From Alnus glutinosa (lineage: Eukaryota; Streptophyta; Magnoliopsida; Fagales; Betulaceae), in assembly GCF_958979055.1 (NCBI RefSeq), contig NC_084894.1:6383501-6447500 (forward strand): a DNA stretch of 64,000 nt, written 5' to 3'. Every line of letters begins with the position of its first letter. The stretch's first letter is position 1. The notes under the pieces were generated by a model. It was not told the DNA's origin. It worked only from the letters and a program-made list of their open reading frames with translations, and searched no databases. Shown here piece after piece: positions 11,499 to 22,436 of the stretch. The translations under genes were made by a program, and so were the position numbers.

Positions 11499-13673
11499 TT
11501 AAAACAAGGGGTTGTTGATGGCTCTGCATGATTTCCTTATCTCCCCGTCTGTTCCAGTAAGCACGTCGACCGCTCCCAACTTCACCATGGCTTGGCCGAA
11601 TTTGCTGCGGAAGTCCCACGAACGGGCTATCGTTGACACGGTGGCGCTGGTGAGTGGATCTAAAGCTAGCTCTTGATCAATCTGGAGAACACCCCTGTGG
11701 GCTAAGATTTGCTTGTAGAACGAGTTATCAACGATGGACGAACTCAAGCGATTCTGGTCGAGATTAATGATGTTGCTATTGCTGCCTGTCGAATTCTGGG
11801 GGCACCTTTGTCTTAGCGTTGTGAGTAACCATGGATCCATGGTCGGGTCAGGTTTCCCAGTGCTTTGGAAATTGTAAAGTCGATCTTGGATTACGAAACA
11901 GTGTGTAACACCAACGGTATGACCACCTATATATATATATATATATCATGAAACATCAATTGATCACCAAATCAGTTGGCCTTCAGATCAGAATTAAAAT
12001 TTGTTCGTGTTATAATTAACAGTATCTTTCACGTGTGGGTTCAAACTCTTTCTTAATAGATAAGACCCGGCCTATACGTGAAATATTTAACTGAAATTAA
12101 AGGTTATAAATAACGGAAACATTGTTCGAACTCAAAACTTATGTTCTAATACTATATTAAATCACCAATTATTTTAAAAGCTTAAACTTTTGAAATAAAT
12201 GGTAATTTAACAAGCACGATTTAATTACTGGGCATGAATTAGTTTATATAAGTGTAACAAGACATGGAGGAGGAGGAAAATGTTGAATTAGTACCAAGAA
12301 GATAAACCATGTCTGTATCAGTAAGTCCTTTTCTAGCAAATGCAGCAATGGACTGAGGCACTGATAATGTAGGACTGGGAAGATCAACGTTTATGGCAAG
12401 GGATTCAAAGCCATCCCTTCTCCCCGTTTGGACGTTGTATCTCCCTCCTCCACTCTGCATCGATCATCAAATATGAGCACAAATTAAAAGACTTGTCTAA
12501 AATCATGTTAATTAATTCCAACGTACTGATCATCAAAACACTAATATTTGATTGTTTAATTACCAAGAAAATGACGTCCCTGGTAGCCATGGAAATTATG
12601 TCAGCACAAGAGACAAGGCCAGGACAGAACTTCTCCAATTGCTCTTTTACTGCGTCGATAACATCATAACCCCTCACACTTAGATTTGGTGGTGCAGTTT
12701 TCTCGCTGGAGCTCCCATCTAGCAGAATCGACGCATCACATCCCTTTTCATGCCAAACAAAGCGTTCATTAGTATACATTTTTCCCTACAATATGCATGG
12801 TTTTCCGCTATCCGCACGAGAAATGATATAAATACATTTTTTACACATCTCATTTTCAAATTCACCGTTAGATTTATGGAACCCACATTTGATACAACAA
12901 ATTCAATGATGAATTTAAAACTTAATTATATGAAGATGTATAAGGAATGTATGTGTATCATTTCTCTATTAGTATTTAGTAAAACAAAAGAGAAATGGAA
13001 AACTTCATTTAACCCTCTTAAATTGTTTTCGCGTTTGCAATTACCTTCTTAAACTTCAAAAAAAATTCAATTGAGTGTATCCATCTTTCAAATTTTTTTT
13101 CAATTTTACCATTCCATTAGGATTTTCGGTTAAATCCTATCAAAATTTTCAAAATACCCATGTTAATATATATATATATATCAGGCGAGGATATTTTTGT
13201 AAATTCTATGAAATCCTGACCAATGCTAATATAGAATTTAACGGAATGGTGGAATTGAGAAAAAAAAAAATAAATAAATAAATAAATAAATAAAAGATAG
13301 ATATATAGTAAAATGAGAGTTTTTAAAATTTAAGAAGATAATTGAAAATATGGTAAAAGTTGAAAGGTGATTAAGCCAAGCTTCCCCCTATTGATCGAAA
13401 AGAAAGGGAAAAGAGAAAAGAGAAAAAGAAGCTGACTTTGACAAAGCAGTCATGGAACTGCATGCGAATGAGGGCGGGGGCAATCGTCGGGTCCTTGAAA
13501 AGGCTAGCCTTGACAACACTAGCTACAATAGTCTCCACATCGAGAAACCCACATCTTCCCTTGTAAAATCCCACCTGAAGTGCGCCGGCGCCGCCATAAC
13601 AGTGGCCTGTGAAGCTCACAGAGAGGAGCGCAAGGGCTACAACTGCAACTGCTGCTGTGCGAGACATTTTCAT
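11499..13673 (-). CDS. Class III peroxidase, four exons
   Basis: Exons on the minus strand: 13673-13437, 12743-12564, 12454-12295 and 11926-11499. All introns are GT-AG, and the 1005 nt give 334 residues. The signal peptide is at about 1-28 (AVVALALLSVSFTGHC). The distal haem-site Arg and His are in ALIRMQFHDCF (Arg70, His74), and the proximal His is in GGHTVGVTHC (His195). All eight conserved cysteines for four disulfides are present (KGRCG, HDCF, GCDAS, KFCPG, VSCAD, THC, RQRC, KSC). The exon layout, with breaks after HDCFVK and inside LLG/GHT, is the classical plant peroxidase one. It is most like the PER44/57/60 group (QDRLYNFQSTGKPDP and AVDVLTGTDGEIR). Predicted secreted haem enzyme using H2O2 on phenolics in the wall. 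Two starts are possible, at 13673 and 13667. Intron 1 carries two MITEs. Confidence 0.95.
12819..12968. mobile_element. MITE, GAGAAATGATA family, in peroxidase intron 1
   Basis: The left end GAGAAATGATATAAATACAT is mirrored by the right end ATGTGTATCATTTCTC. The interior has TTCAAATTCACCGTTAGATT and TTCAATGATGAATTTAAAAC arms. Related copies lie near 34060-34220, 48628-48760 and 60690-60809. Confidence 0.7.
12998..13385. mobile_element. Long-TIR MITE in peroxidase intron 1
   Basis: The two ends are inverted repeats of about 80 bp with mismatches. The left starts GGAAAACTTCATTTAACCCT; the right, reverse-complemented, starts GGAAGCTTGGCTTAATCACC. The inner arms share CTTCTTAAA-TT-AAAA. The middle has a palindrome-like pair, CCATTAGGATTTTCGGTTAA and AATTTAACGGAATGG. 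It ends about 50 bases before the exon 1 donor. Confidence 0.6.
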
Positions 13674-13750
13674 CTTCAGTAGTCCTATATCTCTTGAACT
13701 ACGTACTGAATAATATTGGATCGATATGAAACAAACGACATGTTTGTTTG

Positions 13751-13760
13751 CCATTTATAG
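13751..13760 (-). promoter_or_regulatory. TATA box of the peroxidase gene
   Basis: CTATAAATGG on the minus strand, 78-87 bases upstream of the ATG at 13673. Confidence 0.5.
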
Positions 13761-14167
13761 GGAAGAGGATGCATGGATGTGTACCCTATGATCGACAAGC
13801 TGAATGGTTTGCACGATCGATTGCACTAATTATGTGTTGTAACCAAACATTCAACACCCATATAAGGAAATATTTTATGTGGGATTATGAATTGTGAAAC
13901 GTTTTTGACAATCTACAAAGTCAAAGCAAATCGTGGATCATACAGATCATGGAAAATGCAATTGCAACGACACAAAGCTTTGCATATATCCATCATGCAT
14001 GCTGCTTCTTCTTTATTCCAATTAGCTCGTAACTTGGGCTATGCGCGGATTTTTTATTATAAGTTAATTTCAAAATTTAAACGTATTTTTATTGCATTTT
14101 TCATTAGAGGTTAAAAAATGCATGTAAAATAATCTATCATACTAAAGGTTATACGCCAATACTTTAC

Positions 14168-14356
14168 CGAGAAATGCTAGAGTTTCTTTTAGTGTTCTTC
14201 TTGTGTCCATTTGAAATGACATAAATGTAATAAAAAATTACATTTATGTCTTTCTGGATGACATGGATGCAATTTTTTAATTTTTTTATTACATTTATGT
14301 CCTTTCAGATAGACACCAAAAGAATACTAGAACGAGCTCTAGCATTCCTCTTACCG
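14168..14356. mobile_element. MITE, AAATGCTAGAG family
   Basis: The left GAGAAATGCTAGAGTTTCTT pairs with the reverse-complemented right GAGGAATGCTAGAGCTCGTT. Inner arms share ACATAAATGTAATAAAAAA. TTACC or TTACCGA occurs on both sides, so the exact duplication length (5-7 bp) is ambiguous. A degenerate relative lies at 19195-19365. Confidence 0.75.
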
Positions 14357-14359
14357 AAT

Positions 14360-17300
14360 ATGTTAAATCAAATTAAAACATGTTCAAATATTTGTTCTCA
14401 TACATATAGTTTAAAATGAAAAGAATTGTAAAGAAAATGAACAGCAAGAATAAAGCTTGGGTTCTAATTATTAAAGTATTAATAAAAAATTAACAAAAAT
14501 CTCTAATATTGTAATTGGTTTGATACTATTATAAATAAAACTCATAATTTTGGCGAGGAGGGTCCAAGTTCCCAATGTTTTTTCGTGCTTCAGTTGAGTT
14601 TTCTTGTATACAAAATAGCCGGCCTACAAGGGATCTGGATTTGCCGCTCTGAAAAAAAAATAATAATAATTAAAAATCACGTTTGGATGCAAATAGAATT
14701 TTACAGGATTTGATTCTTGGCCGGACACAAGATATGAATGTCAATTAATTATTCTAAAACACAACCATTCTGGCCCCTCAAAACTGTCGGGAACTAGTGA
14801 GAAGCAAAGAAAAAAAAAAAGACACAAAGATTTACGTGTTTCACCACTAAGTATTATGTTCACCGATCGAATTGAAGAGATAAATGTTTTAGTATTTCTT
14901 GAGAAACAATACAAAGAGGCGTCAATACAGCACATAACCCTAAAAAATAGAAGCAGCTATAAATACAACTTTCAACTGAGTCAAAACACTGAAATGAGTA
15001 AAAATAATAATAATAATAATCACACATTTTCTGGATAGGAAAAGTAAAAGGTTATTACAGGCCGTTGAAGAGTACGTGAACAAAAAGTCCTCTTATCTCT
15101 CTCTCTCTCTATATATATATATATAGACCCATTTGATCAACTTCACCATCTCACCACCAAATTTAACGTGTGTACAACGAATTCGGGCTAAATTGAAGGA
15201 ATTTTTTTACAATGGGAAGACGTAATTTTTTAAATAATTAATGTCGTTTATAAATAAAATGATATTTTTCAAACTTTAAAAAGTTGCAATTAATTTTTCA
15301 AACTATTTAGGCATTTCCTTAGATTTTTCAAAAAATGACAATAATGCTAGCTCCTACATCACATAAAAAAATTACAACAAAATAAATAAATAAAAATACA
15401 CTATGGGCCGGGGAGGAGAAATGTGAAGGTACGTATAATTGTATTTTTATAGAATTAATAGCAGTAAAATGAACGTTTTACCCATTTTAATTTGGTCGGA
15501 TTGATCACGAAATGCTAAATGAAATGGCTAGATATATAGTTTGAGCATCAAGTGTAATATTTTAGAGTTTAAGAATTTGGGTGCAAGCTTGACGGATTAA
15601 CTGTAGTTTTCTCATTTTCTAAATTGGAAACTGCTGATCAATCATGTCTCATCGTTGCTTCAATCTCTCTGTTTCTTTGGTTAATATATATACTTATTTT
15701 TTAAATTTTAAGAAATTGAACTTCAAGGATGCTCATATTGGACGGTTTTGGCTCAAATCTCAACATGAAATGAAACGATAGATAAAAAGAAATATAAAAA
15801 TTCAAAATTCAAAATGAAATGAAGCGAAAAAAAAGGAAACATTCAAACAACGAATGCCATGAACATTCAATCCATTCATTGACTCAACTACACTAAAGCA
15901 TTCCCTGGCGACACCTACGCACATTGCTTTGGTTTTCCTGATTACTGGCAATATATAGTCTAGATGTGCTTATTTGAAAGACTAAGCTCTTTTTGTGTTC
16001 CTTTAATATGATGTCATTGTTTTTAAAATTACTGAATTACTCTATTTGAAAAGACATGAATTTAAACCAAAATCACAATTTCGCGTACATACCAAATATT
16101 TGGTGCGACAGTACGTTACTAAATTTCCAAGGGCAAGAAGAAAAAAAAATTTCAAGAATACCCACCTAAAATATGTTGAAACCCTTATTTTTCTTGTGTT
16201 TTTATTTCTTGCTCTTCTCTCCGCCTCTTTACTCTTTCTTACTGCTGTTTCCATCGCATCTAATCTTTAAATCTCAGGTAACCATCCCACCTTATTTTTC
16301 AAGCACCTCTTTTTTTATCTCTAATGGGTGATACTCTTTTTCTTTATACAACTTTTTTTTTTTTTTTTAAATGAATAACTCTCTAAGAGAGTTTCTTTGC
16401 ACTTTGCTTGCCTTTGTGATATATGAATGAATGAATGAATGAAAGAGAAAGCTTTGATAAAATGTAAGAGAGCTGTATGTTTAAACGTGGTGTTGGGAAA
16501 GAAGGTAGACGACATGTGTTTTGTATCAGATATATGCATGCGCGTGAACGTTTAGAACTGTGGATGCGATGGTCAAATACAGCCCATTTCCCCTATGATG
16601 AGATCGAGAAACCAGCCGATCGAGGCTAATCAAAGTATATACTCACTGCCCAAGACTTGACTTCACAGACAGCTACTGATGAAGACTACTTTGCTGTTCT
16701 GCATACTTCAAACCTCACGCCCAACGTCTCTCCCAACCAACGTATCTCTGTAAATTTCCCAACTTCTCTTCCTTCGTTTATTTCCTCCATGTCTTTACAC
16801 GAACACACATGATACAGCTTGGCAGTTGGCCTCCCACAATATCTACAATGGAGTTATTAGGGTTATTTCCAAAACCACCTTTCTCTCTCTCTCTCTCTTT
16901 AAATTTGTCTTCTTTGTTTGCCGAAAAAATGGAGTGTTTAATTTACAATCATCATTTAAAATTTGTATATATATATATATAAAGTTTAAAAAAATTTCAT
17001 ATATATCGTTATATGCACTGATTTTAAATCTCGATTATAAAAATAAATATTATCTATTTTATTTGAAATGAAAAAAACCTTGTGATTTGGTAAGGGTCCA
17101 AAATCACTGTTCACTATAGTTTTAAGCAGCTAGATGGACTAACAGTCCAATTTCATAAAGCAAAATGTCTAGTTACTTCTTCTTTTTTCTTTTTTCTCTT
17201 CTATTCTAACGTCTGAACAAAAAAAAAAAAAAAAAAACAGATTAGAATAGTTTATAATTCTAATTGTAAACGATTCGAATTGATGATTGTAAGAGACCAC

Positions 17301-17416
17301 TTATAATAGTCGGATGAAACCTATCTGATCAAATAAAAATTGAAATACTCAACCACTTACCCGATCGAGTAATTTTTCACAATCACATGTCAGAAAAGTA
17401 TAAATTTTGGACAGAT
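14360..17416. other. AT-rich intergenic DNA, no gene seen
   Basis: No open frame with protein-family features. It holds simple repeats (CT/AT near 15098-15125, AT near 16965-16980) and one copy of a duplicated segment (15866-15925) that recurs at 17912-18003 upstream of the LEA gene. Confidence 0.6.
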
Positions 17417-17423
17417 AATTATA

Positions 17424-17820
17424 AGGGTTAAATACATATTTGCCCCATGTGCTTTACGACCTTTATTTTTTGCCCCATTTGTTTCACTTTTTATCAAATT
17501 TGGTACCTGTGGTATATGAAAAGACGGAAATAATACCTCCGTCTAATTTCCCATCCAAAACTAACGTCCACCCACGACATTTTCTGTCATGTTGTTATCT
17601 GGATGTTGTTGGAAACGACGTGTAAAGAATTGGGTTCTGAGCTTCAAATTTTTAGGTACCCAATGACGTGGGTGGACGTTAGTTTTGGACGAGAAATCAG
17701 ACGGATGTACCATTTTCGTCTTTTCATATACCACAGGTACCAAATTTGATAAAAAGTGAAACTAAGGGAGCAAAAAATAAAGATCGTAAAGCACATGGGG
17801 CAAATATGTATTTAACCCTA
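17424..17820. mobile_element. Long-inverted-repeat element, 397 bp
   Basis: Inverted arms of roughly 170 bp run from AGGGTTAAATACATATTTGC inward; the right end, reverse-complemented, begins with the same 20 bases. Further in, GTACCTGTGGTATATGAAAA is mirrored. AATTATA flanks it on both sides (17417-17423 and 17821-17827). It is a non-coding, fold-back-like element with MULE-like long TIRs. Confidence 0.85.
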
Positions 17821-17911
17821 ATTATAAATTACTCTAATTTTAAAAAAAAAAAAAAAAAATGCACATCCAAGGGCATTGTTGTCATTTCATATACAAAGAA
17901 TGCCTTGAGGC

Positions 17912-18003
17912 TTGAACATTCAATCCCATTCCATTGACTCATTGAGTCATTGACTTAACTACACTAGACGAGTAGACGATGCCCTGGCGACACCTACGCT
18001 AAT
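17912..18003 (+). repeat. Duplicated segment upstream of the LEA gene
   Basis: Shares CCCTGGCGACACCTACGC and TTGACT-AACTACACTA with 15866-15925. A separate exact 28-base repeat occurs at 17863-17890 and about 18034-18061 (it contains CCAAGGGCATTGTTGTCATT). Confidence 0.6.
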
Positions 18004-18223
18004 TTCAGACAGCAACTACAGAGGATTCCCAGCGACATCCAAGGGCATTGTTGTCATTTCATTGAACCGTCCACCCCCCGACCAATCCAACCCATATTCC
18101 GCCTAGTACCCCTAGTACCCCTAGATCTCGTTCCTCCACGGACCACTGTAACTCCATTTCGGAACTGAGTAGGCAATACAAGGAAGAAGAAGAAGAAGAA
18201 GACGGTGATTTCCTCCAAAGAGC

Positions 18224-18772
18224 ATGGGCAAAATGGTACAATGGAGCTGGGGCCCCGCTCTGATCGGAGCGGCGTCGGCTGTGGCAGCGACGACTCTGAT
18301 CTCGGCCAAGCCCAAGGACCCAACCTTCCATTTGATATCAATCAACCTCACATCCTTCAAGCTCAACATCCCAGTCCTCGATGCCGAGCTCATCCTCACC
18401 GTCCACGTCTCCAACCCCAACATCGTGCCCATCCAGTACTCCTCCACCACCATGTCCATCTTCTACAAGGGCTCCTTGCTCGGCTCCGCCCAGGTGGAAG
18501 CCGGCTCCCAGCCGCCGCACTCCTGCCAGCTGATCCGTCTTCCGGCGCGGCTCCAAGGGCTCGAGCTGGCTCACCACGCGGCAAGCTTCATCGCCGACGT
18601 AGCCAGGCGCGAGATGGTGCTCGACGCCACTGTGGATATCGCTGGTACGGCCAAGGTGTTGTGGTGGGACCACAAGTTCAAGGTCCACGTGGATAGTCGC
18701 GTGACCGTGGATCCGGTTTTCTTTGAAGTTATTGATCAGGATATTAAGTCTGAGGTCGAAGTTCTTGCTTGA
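18224..18772 (+). CDS. LEA_2 (LEA14-like) protein
   Basis: Intronless, 182 residues, and much richer in G+C than its AT-rich surroundings. A hydrophobic N-terminal stretch (about residues 8-27, GPALIGAASAVAATTLIS) could be a membrane anchor or signal. The rest is one beta-rich LEA_2 domain of the water-stress/NHL type. It contains VLDAELILTVHVSNPNIVPI and later YKGSLLGSAQVEAGSQ, and ends in basic strands KFKVHVDSRVTVDP. LEA_2 proteins are folded, unlike most LEA groups, and are linked to stress or pathogen responses. The exact role is unknown. ATG at 18224 is taken as the start; a second Met three codons on is possible. Long open frames on the opposite strand are composition shadows. Confidence 0.88.
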   Translation: MGKMVQWSWGPALIGAASAVAATTLISAKPKDPTFHLISINLTSFKLNIPVLDAELILTVHVSNPNIVPIQYSSTTMSIFYKGSLLGSAQVEAGSQPPHSCQLIRLPARLQGLELAHHAASFIADVARREMVLDATVDIAGTAKVLWWDHKFKVHVDSRVTVDPVFFEVIDQDIKSEVEVLA

Positions 18773-18918
18773 AGACATGAAGTGTACGTTTTTTTTTCTT
18801 TTTTCCTTTTTTGAGCAAATACACTTTCAGTGTATCTTTCCCTGTAGTAGAAGATGTAATTGGTTTTGCTCTTTTTAAGGCTTAAATCCAAAAATAATTT
18901 CTGTGCTTTTATATGGGT

Positions 18919-19035
18919 TTTTTTGGGAAACGCTAGAAATACAATTTGTGTATTACTCCAAGACACGTTAGAGTGGAACCAATGTGTAAATTCCACCCCC
19001 AATGTACCTCGGAGTAGTGCACAAGTTGTCATAAA
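18919..19035. mobile_element. Short MITE nested in the left arm
   Basis: The left TACAATTTGTGTATTACTCC pairs with the reverse-complemented right GACAACTTGTGCACTACTCC. It interrupts the left arm of the 2-kb element. Confidence 0.6.
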
Positions 19036-19194
19036 TCAATCCCCGTGTTTTTCTGTATATCAAATCAGTTTTTGGGTTTTTGCAAAAGTAAAAATTAACC
19101 CATCTACTTCCGTAAATAAGTCGTTTGTCACGTGTACTCTAAAAATAAATGATAAAAAAATAAAAATAAAAAAAAGCTTGTCTGCTTACGTGGA

Positions 19195-19365
19195 AAAATG
19201 TTAGAATTTCTTTTAGTATTTTTTTTATTTTTATTTGAAAAAATATAAATGTAATAAAAAATTAAAAAAAAAATCACTTTTATGTCATTTTGAATGATAT
19301 AGATTTTTTTTTTATTACATTTATGTCTTTTCAGATGGACACCAAATGAACATTATAAAAATCTT
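19195..19365. mobile_element. Degenerate MITE related to 14168-14356
   Basis: Shares AATGTTAGAATTTCTTTTAG (compare AATGCTAGAGTTTCTTTTAG at 14173) and the ATTACATTTATGTC-TTTCAGAT-GACACCAAA arm. Confidence 0.6.
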
Positions 19366-19434
19366 TGTCCTTCTTTGATTACATTATATTGTATTATATC
19401 TCCATGCAAGTCTGGCCAAATCTATACATGTTGC

Positions 19435-20096
19435 TAGGACTGTACATGTGTTGGAGGAGATGGTTATTGCCTCTATTACCAATTTAGGCAGTAAGCAGTT
19501 TTGAGTAACCGCACCACTTGTTTAGGGTGAGCGGTTACCAACAATCTTTGTTGCTAGTTAGCAATTATTTATGCTAAAGCCACACAACGGTAACTGCATG
19601 TCAAGTATGGGCTATTTTGAACCTCTTTTTAGAACTCGTTTTACTAAAGATGTATAAAACCCTATACTAGAACGACATTGTTCTGGTCTTAAACATTGCT
19701 AAACAATGTCATTTTGCTATGAATAATGATTCAATGCCACCCAAATATACAACTTTTCACCACTTTGCCTATGTGGCAAGGTGGTCCTCCACTACTTTTT
19801 GAGTTTTTTTATTTTTTAAAAATAAATTAAGGTGGGGGACCACCTTGCCACATAGACAAGGTGGTGAAAAGTTGTATATTTAGGTGGTAGTGAATCATTA
19901 CTCTTTTGCTATACTAGTTTATATATGTATATATATTATATTAAGAGTAGAGGATGCAATTATTAATCGTTTTCGCTTACGTTATCACTGTTAACCGATT
20001 GTGATGGGCAATTAGTTGAAAAAGCTAACTAACCACTCATGCAGTTACACGATTAATGGTTATCAACGGTTATAATTGTTCGCCTATATAGTCTTA
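19435..20096. mobile_element. Non-autonomous hAT element
   Basis: The ends TAGGACTGTA and (reverse-complemented) TAAGACTATA are short hAT-like inverted repeats. CATGTTGC occurs exactly at 19427-19434 and 20097-20104, the 8-bp duplication expected of hAT. There is no transposase; the interior is AT-rich with CGGTTA-type subterminal motifs. It contains a further MITE at 19721-19904. Confidence 0.8.
19721..19904. mobile_element. MULE-type MITE nested in the hAT
   Basis: Inverted ends of about 65 bp, including ACAACTTTTCACCACTTTGC on the left, whose mirror is on the right. An exact 9-bp duplication TTTTGCTAT lies at 19712-19720 and 19905-19913. The right end, reverse-complemented, starts GAGTAATG, as do the MITEs at 10680 and (nearly) 34594. 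Confidence 0.92.
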
Positions 20097-20189
20097 CATG
20101 TTGCCAAATCAGCAACATCTGTTTAGTGAGTCAACGCCAACTATGCCACATGGACACATGGTAGTGGGAAGAATCCCCTCAAGTAGTGG

Positions 20190-20590
20190 TGAGGTTCTTC
20201 CAAGAAGATGGGGTTGTTGTTGGCGATTGGGGGGGAAGGGGAGAAGTTGGTGCCATCTGAGTCGAAGATCAAAAGTAGCTACTTCATGTCACCAATGGAG
20301 AACTCAAAGAGGTTCGAGACATTCAAGAAGTCAACAATGGCGGTGATGGAGATCGAGGACTTGACGAAAGATGCTAACATCCTTGCACTTACGGACCAAT
20401 GTTAGGGCTCAGGCCAGGTTCTTCACCATGTCCTCCCACCACCCACCATCTACTATGTAAAGGTGGTCACGAGGGTGGAGTCCCTTATAATCCCCTCCAA
20501 AACGTGAAAGGGTGGGTCATTCAAGGCCCTCCACCCTCACAACCATTTCTACGACATTAGAGTTTCTCACGAGTCAACTCTGTATGGTGT
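20190..20590 (+). other. GC-richer core of the long-TIR element
   Basis: A short open frame (20208-20405) encodes 65 residues, including SESKIKSSYFMSPMENSKRF. I recognise no family. Its composition contrasts with the flanking arms, which suggests captured host sequence, but the source is unknown. Confidence 0.4.
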
Positions 20591-20929
20591 GTAGGTGGGT
20601 TGCCGAAGAATCCCACCGCCACCCGTGCAAGGGATATTTCCCACTACCACATGATGTAGCTGACGTGGACTCATTAAAAAAATGTTGCTGGTAATATGGA
20701 AACGTGTGCATATTTGACAAGACTTTTGTGGAGATATGTCGTAATGAGATTGGACAAATTGGTTTTTTGGTACAGGTGGCAAACGATCTATAGACTAATG
20801 GAATTAGTAGATTTACACGAACAGAAAGCACAAGGATCAATATTATCACTTTTGAGAAACCCCAATGACTAATTTGATTAACATCAAAAGCACATGGATG
20901 AATTTTGGATTTAACCTTGTTTTTATTGT

Positions 20930-22428
20930 GATTGTTTATCAAAACTTTTGCCATCACCGTTCATTGGGTTCACATAGCCTATGATCACACGTTTACACTA
21001 CCACTTGGCAGCAGAAGACAACAGAGGAAAGAATAGGAACTTGGAATAATATTTTAGTCCCGAAATTTGTAACGTATTATTTATTTATTTATTTATTCAT
21101 AATGGCTCCTTTTTTTTTCTTTTTTTGATGATGGCTCCTTAAAATTAAAATTACCCCCTAATTATCAATGTTTTCCTAAACTTTAAACTTTATAATTTAT
21201 AATTTATAATATGGGGTTCTAATTTTTTTATCATCTTCAGTTATCTTTTGCTAGGTTGTGCTGTTAAATCCTAATGGTAGCCTTCAAAGTTAACGAAGAA
21301 TTTAATTGGTAAAGATAAATAAAAGGGGCTAATAGATTAGAATTTCATATTGTTAATTGTTAATTTTTTTAATATATATATTACAAATTGGACTTTTTTT
21401 TTTTTTTCAAACTGGACTTGTTTCAACACACTTTTTTTTTTTTTTTCTTTTTTTCTTTTTGTGTGTGTGTGTGTTCAGTATTCTTGTGAAAAGGCACAAG
21501 TTCTTATATACCATTAACTAAAACTTCACTTGAAAAAAAAAAAAAATCTTGAGCAAATATAATTGGAGTGGAAGCCCACAAGCTTATGTTTAACTTAATT
21601 CTCGTTGGACTACATAAATAACCTTAAAAAATGAAGACTATTGGAATGTTAGCTTATAATCTTATCTTCAACTTAAAAAAACTCTTACCGGCCTACACAA
21701 GTAGCTCAAGAGAATGGAAGACTACTGGAATGGCAACTTACATCCCCGATCGGTTTAATGAACAGCCAACCCAAACACGGCCCCAAAGAACCACCTAGAT
21801 CACCAAAACACAACCTTGCATGAAGCACATGTCTAGGAGGAAAATTCCATATCAGACAACCATCCTCTATGGAAAGCAACTCACTAAAAGAAGGCGGATC
21901 ATAATCTCTCGCATGATCAAAGGCCAAATCGATGGGTGATTAATGACAATTACCTCATAAACGCACACGACCAAAATTGTACATAGTCTATATAAGGTCA
22001 GTAGGAGGCTAAACTCATGCATGCTCTCATATCATAATCTCTATCTATTTCCTTCTCTCTCATTCATACCTTCATGATTGATTTAAGCATTAGAGTTGGT
22101 GTTGCCACCTCCCTCCCCCATCTGTGGCGCACCACTCTACTGTTTAACTATCTTGCATGGATCTTGAATCGAGGATTAGGCGTGCATAGTCCCTATTGAT
22201 TTTTGGCATTTAGAATAATAGTGAAAATATAGGGTTTTACATGCTAACTCTCATTTCACTCAAATAATTATTACCTCCCCCCTCAAAAAAATAAAAAAAT
22301 AAAAAAATTGGAGAACTTATTTGGAGGACGTGCGCAAAGACATGTTTCTTGGTAATTTATTCACAAAACAGATATTAATCATTAAAAAAATAAAAAGTAA
22401 AAGCTATTCCAATGGTAAACAGAGATAA
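20930..22428. other. AT-rich intergenic DNA with a possible gypsy-type LTR scrap
   Basis: About 21950-22260 carries GATTTAAGCATTAGAGTTGG followed by GCCACCTCC. This resembles a common motif near the 3' part of plant Ty3/gypsy LTRs. No ends were found. The rest holds T and A runs and no gene that I can support. Confidence 0.35.
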
Positions 22429-22436
22429 GCTACAAT

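Larger units (their letters stand above)
18878..20925. mobile_element. Long-TIR element (MULE-like) carrying nested insertions
   Basis: The left arm begins AAGGCTTAAATCC and the right arm, reverse-complemented, begins AAGGTTAAATCC. The arms stay alignable past the inserted elements: CAAATCAG (left) and AAATTAG (right), CGTTTGTCACGTGTAC and CGTTTGCCACCTGTAC, ATATCTCCA in both, CAGCAACAT in both, and GTAGTGGGAA in both. Apart from insertions each arm is about 350-400 bp. Inserted in the left arm are MITEs at 18919-19035 and 19195-19365 and the hAT at 19435-20096. The core (about 20190-20590) is distinctly GC-richer. No flanking duplication was found, so the outer boundaries are approximate. Confidence 0.65.

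Noticed and set aside
18121-18778. Long open frames antisense to the LEA gene
   Set aside because: They follow from the high G+C of the coding strand and show no family features.
21706-21927. 73-residue minus-strand open frame
   Set aside because: No recognisable domain, signal or promoter; sits in decayed repeat DNA.
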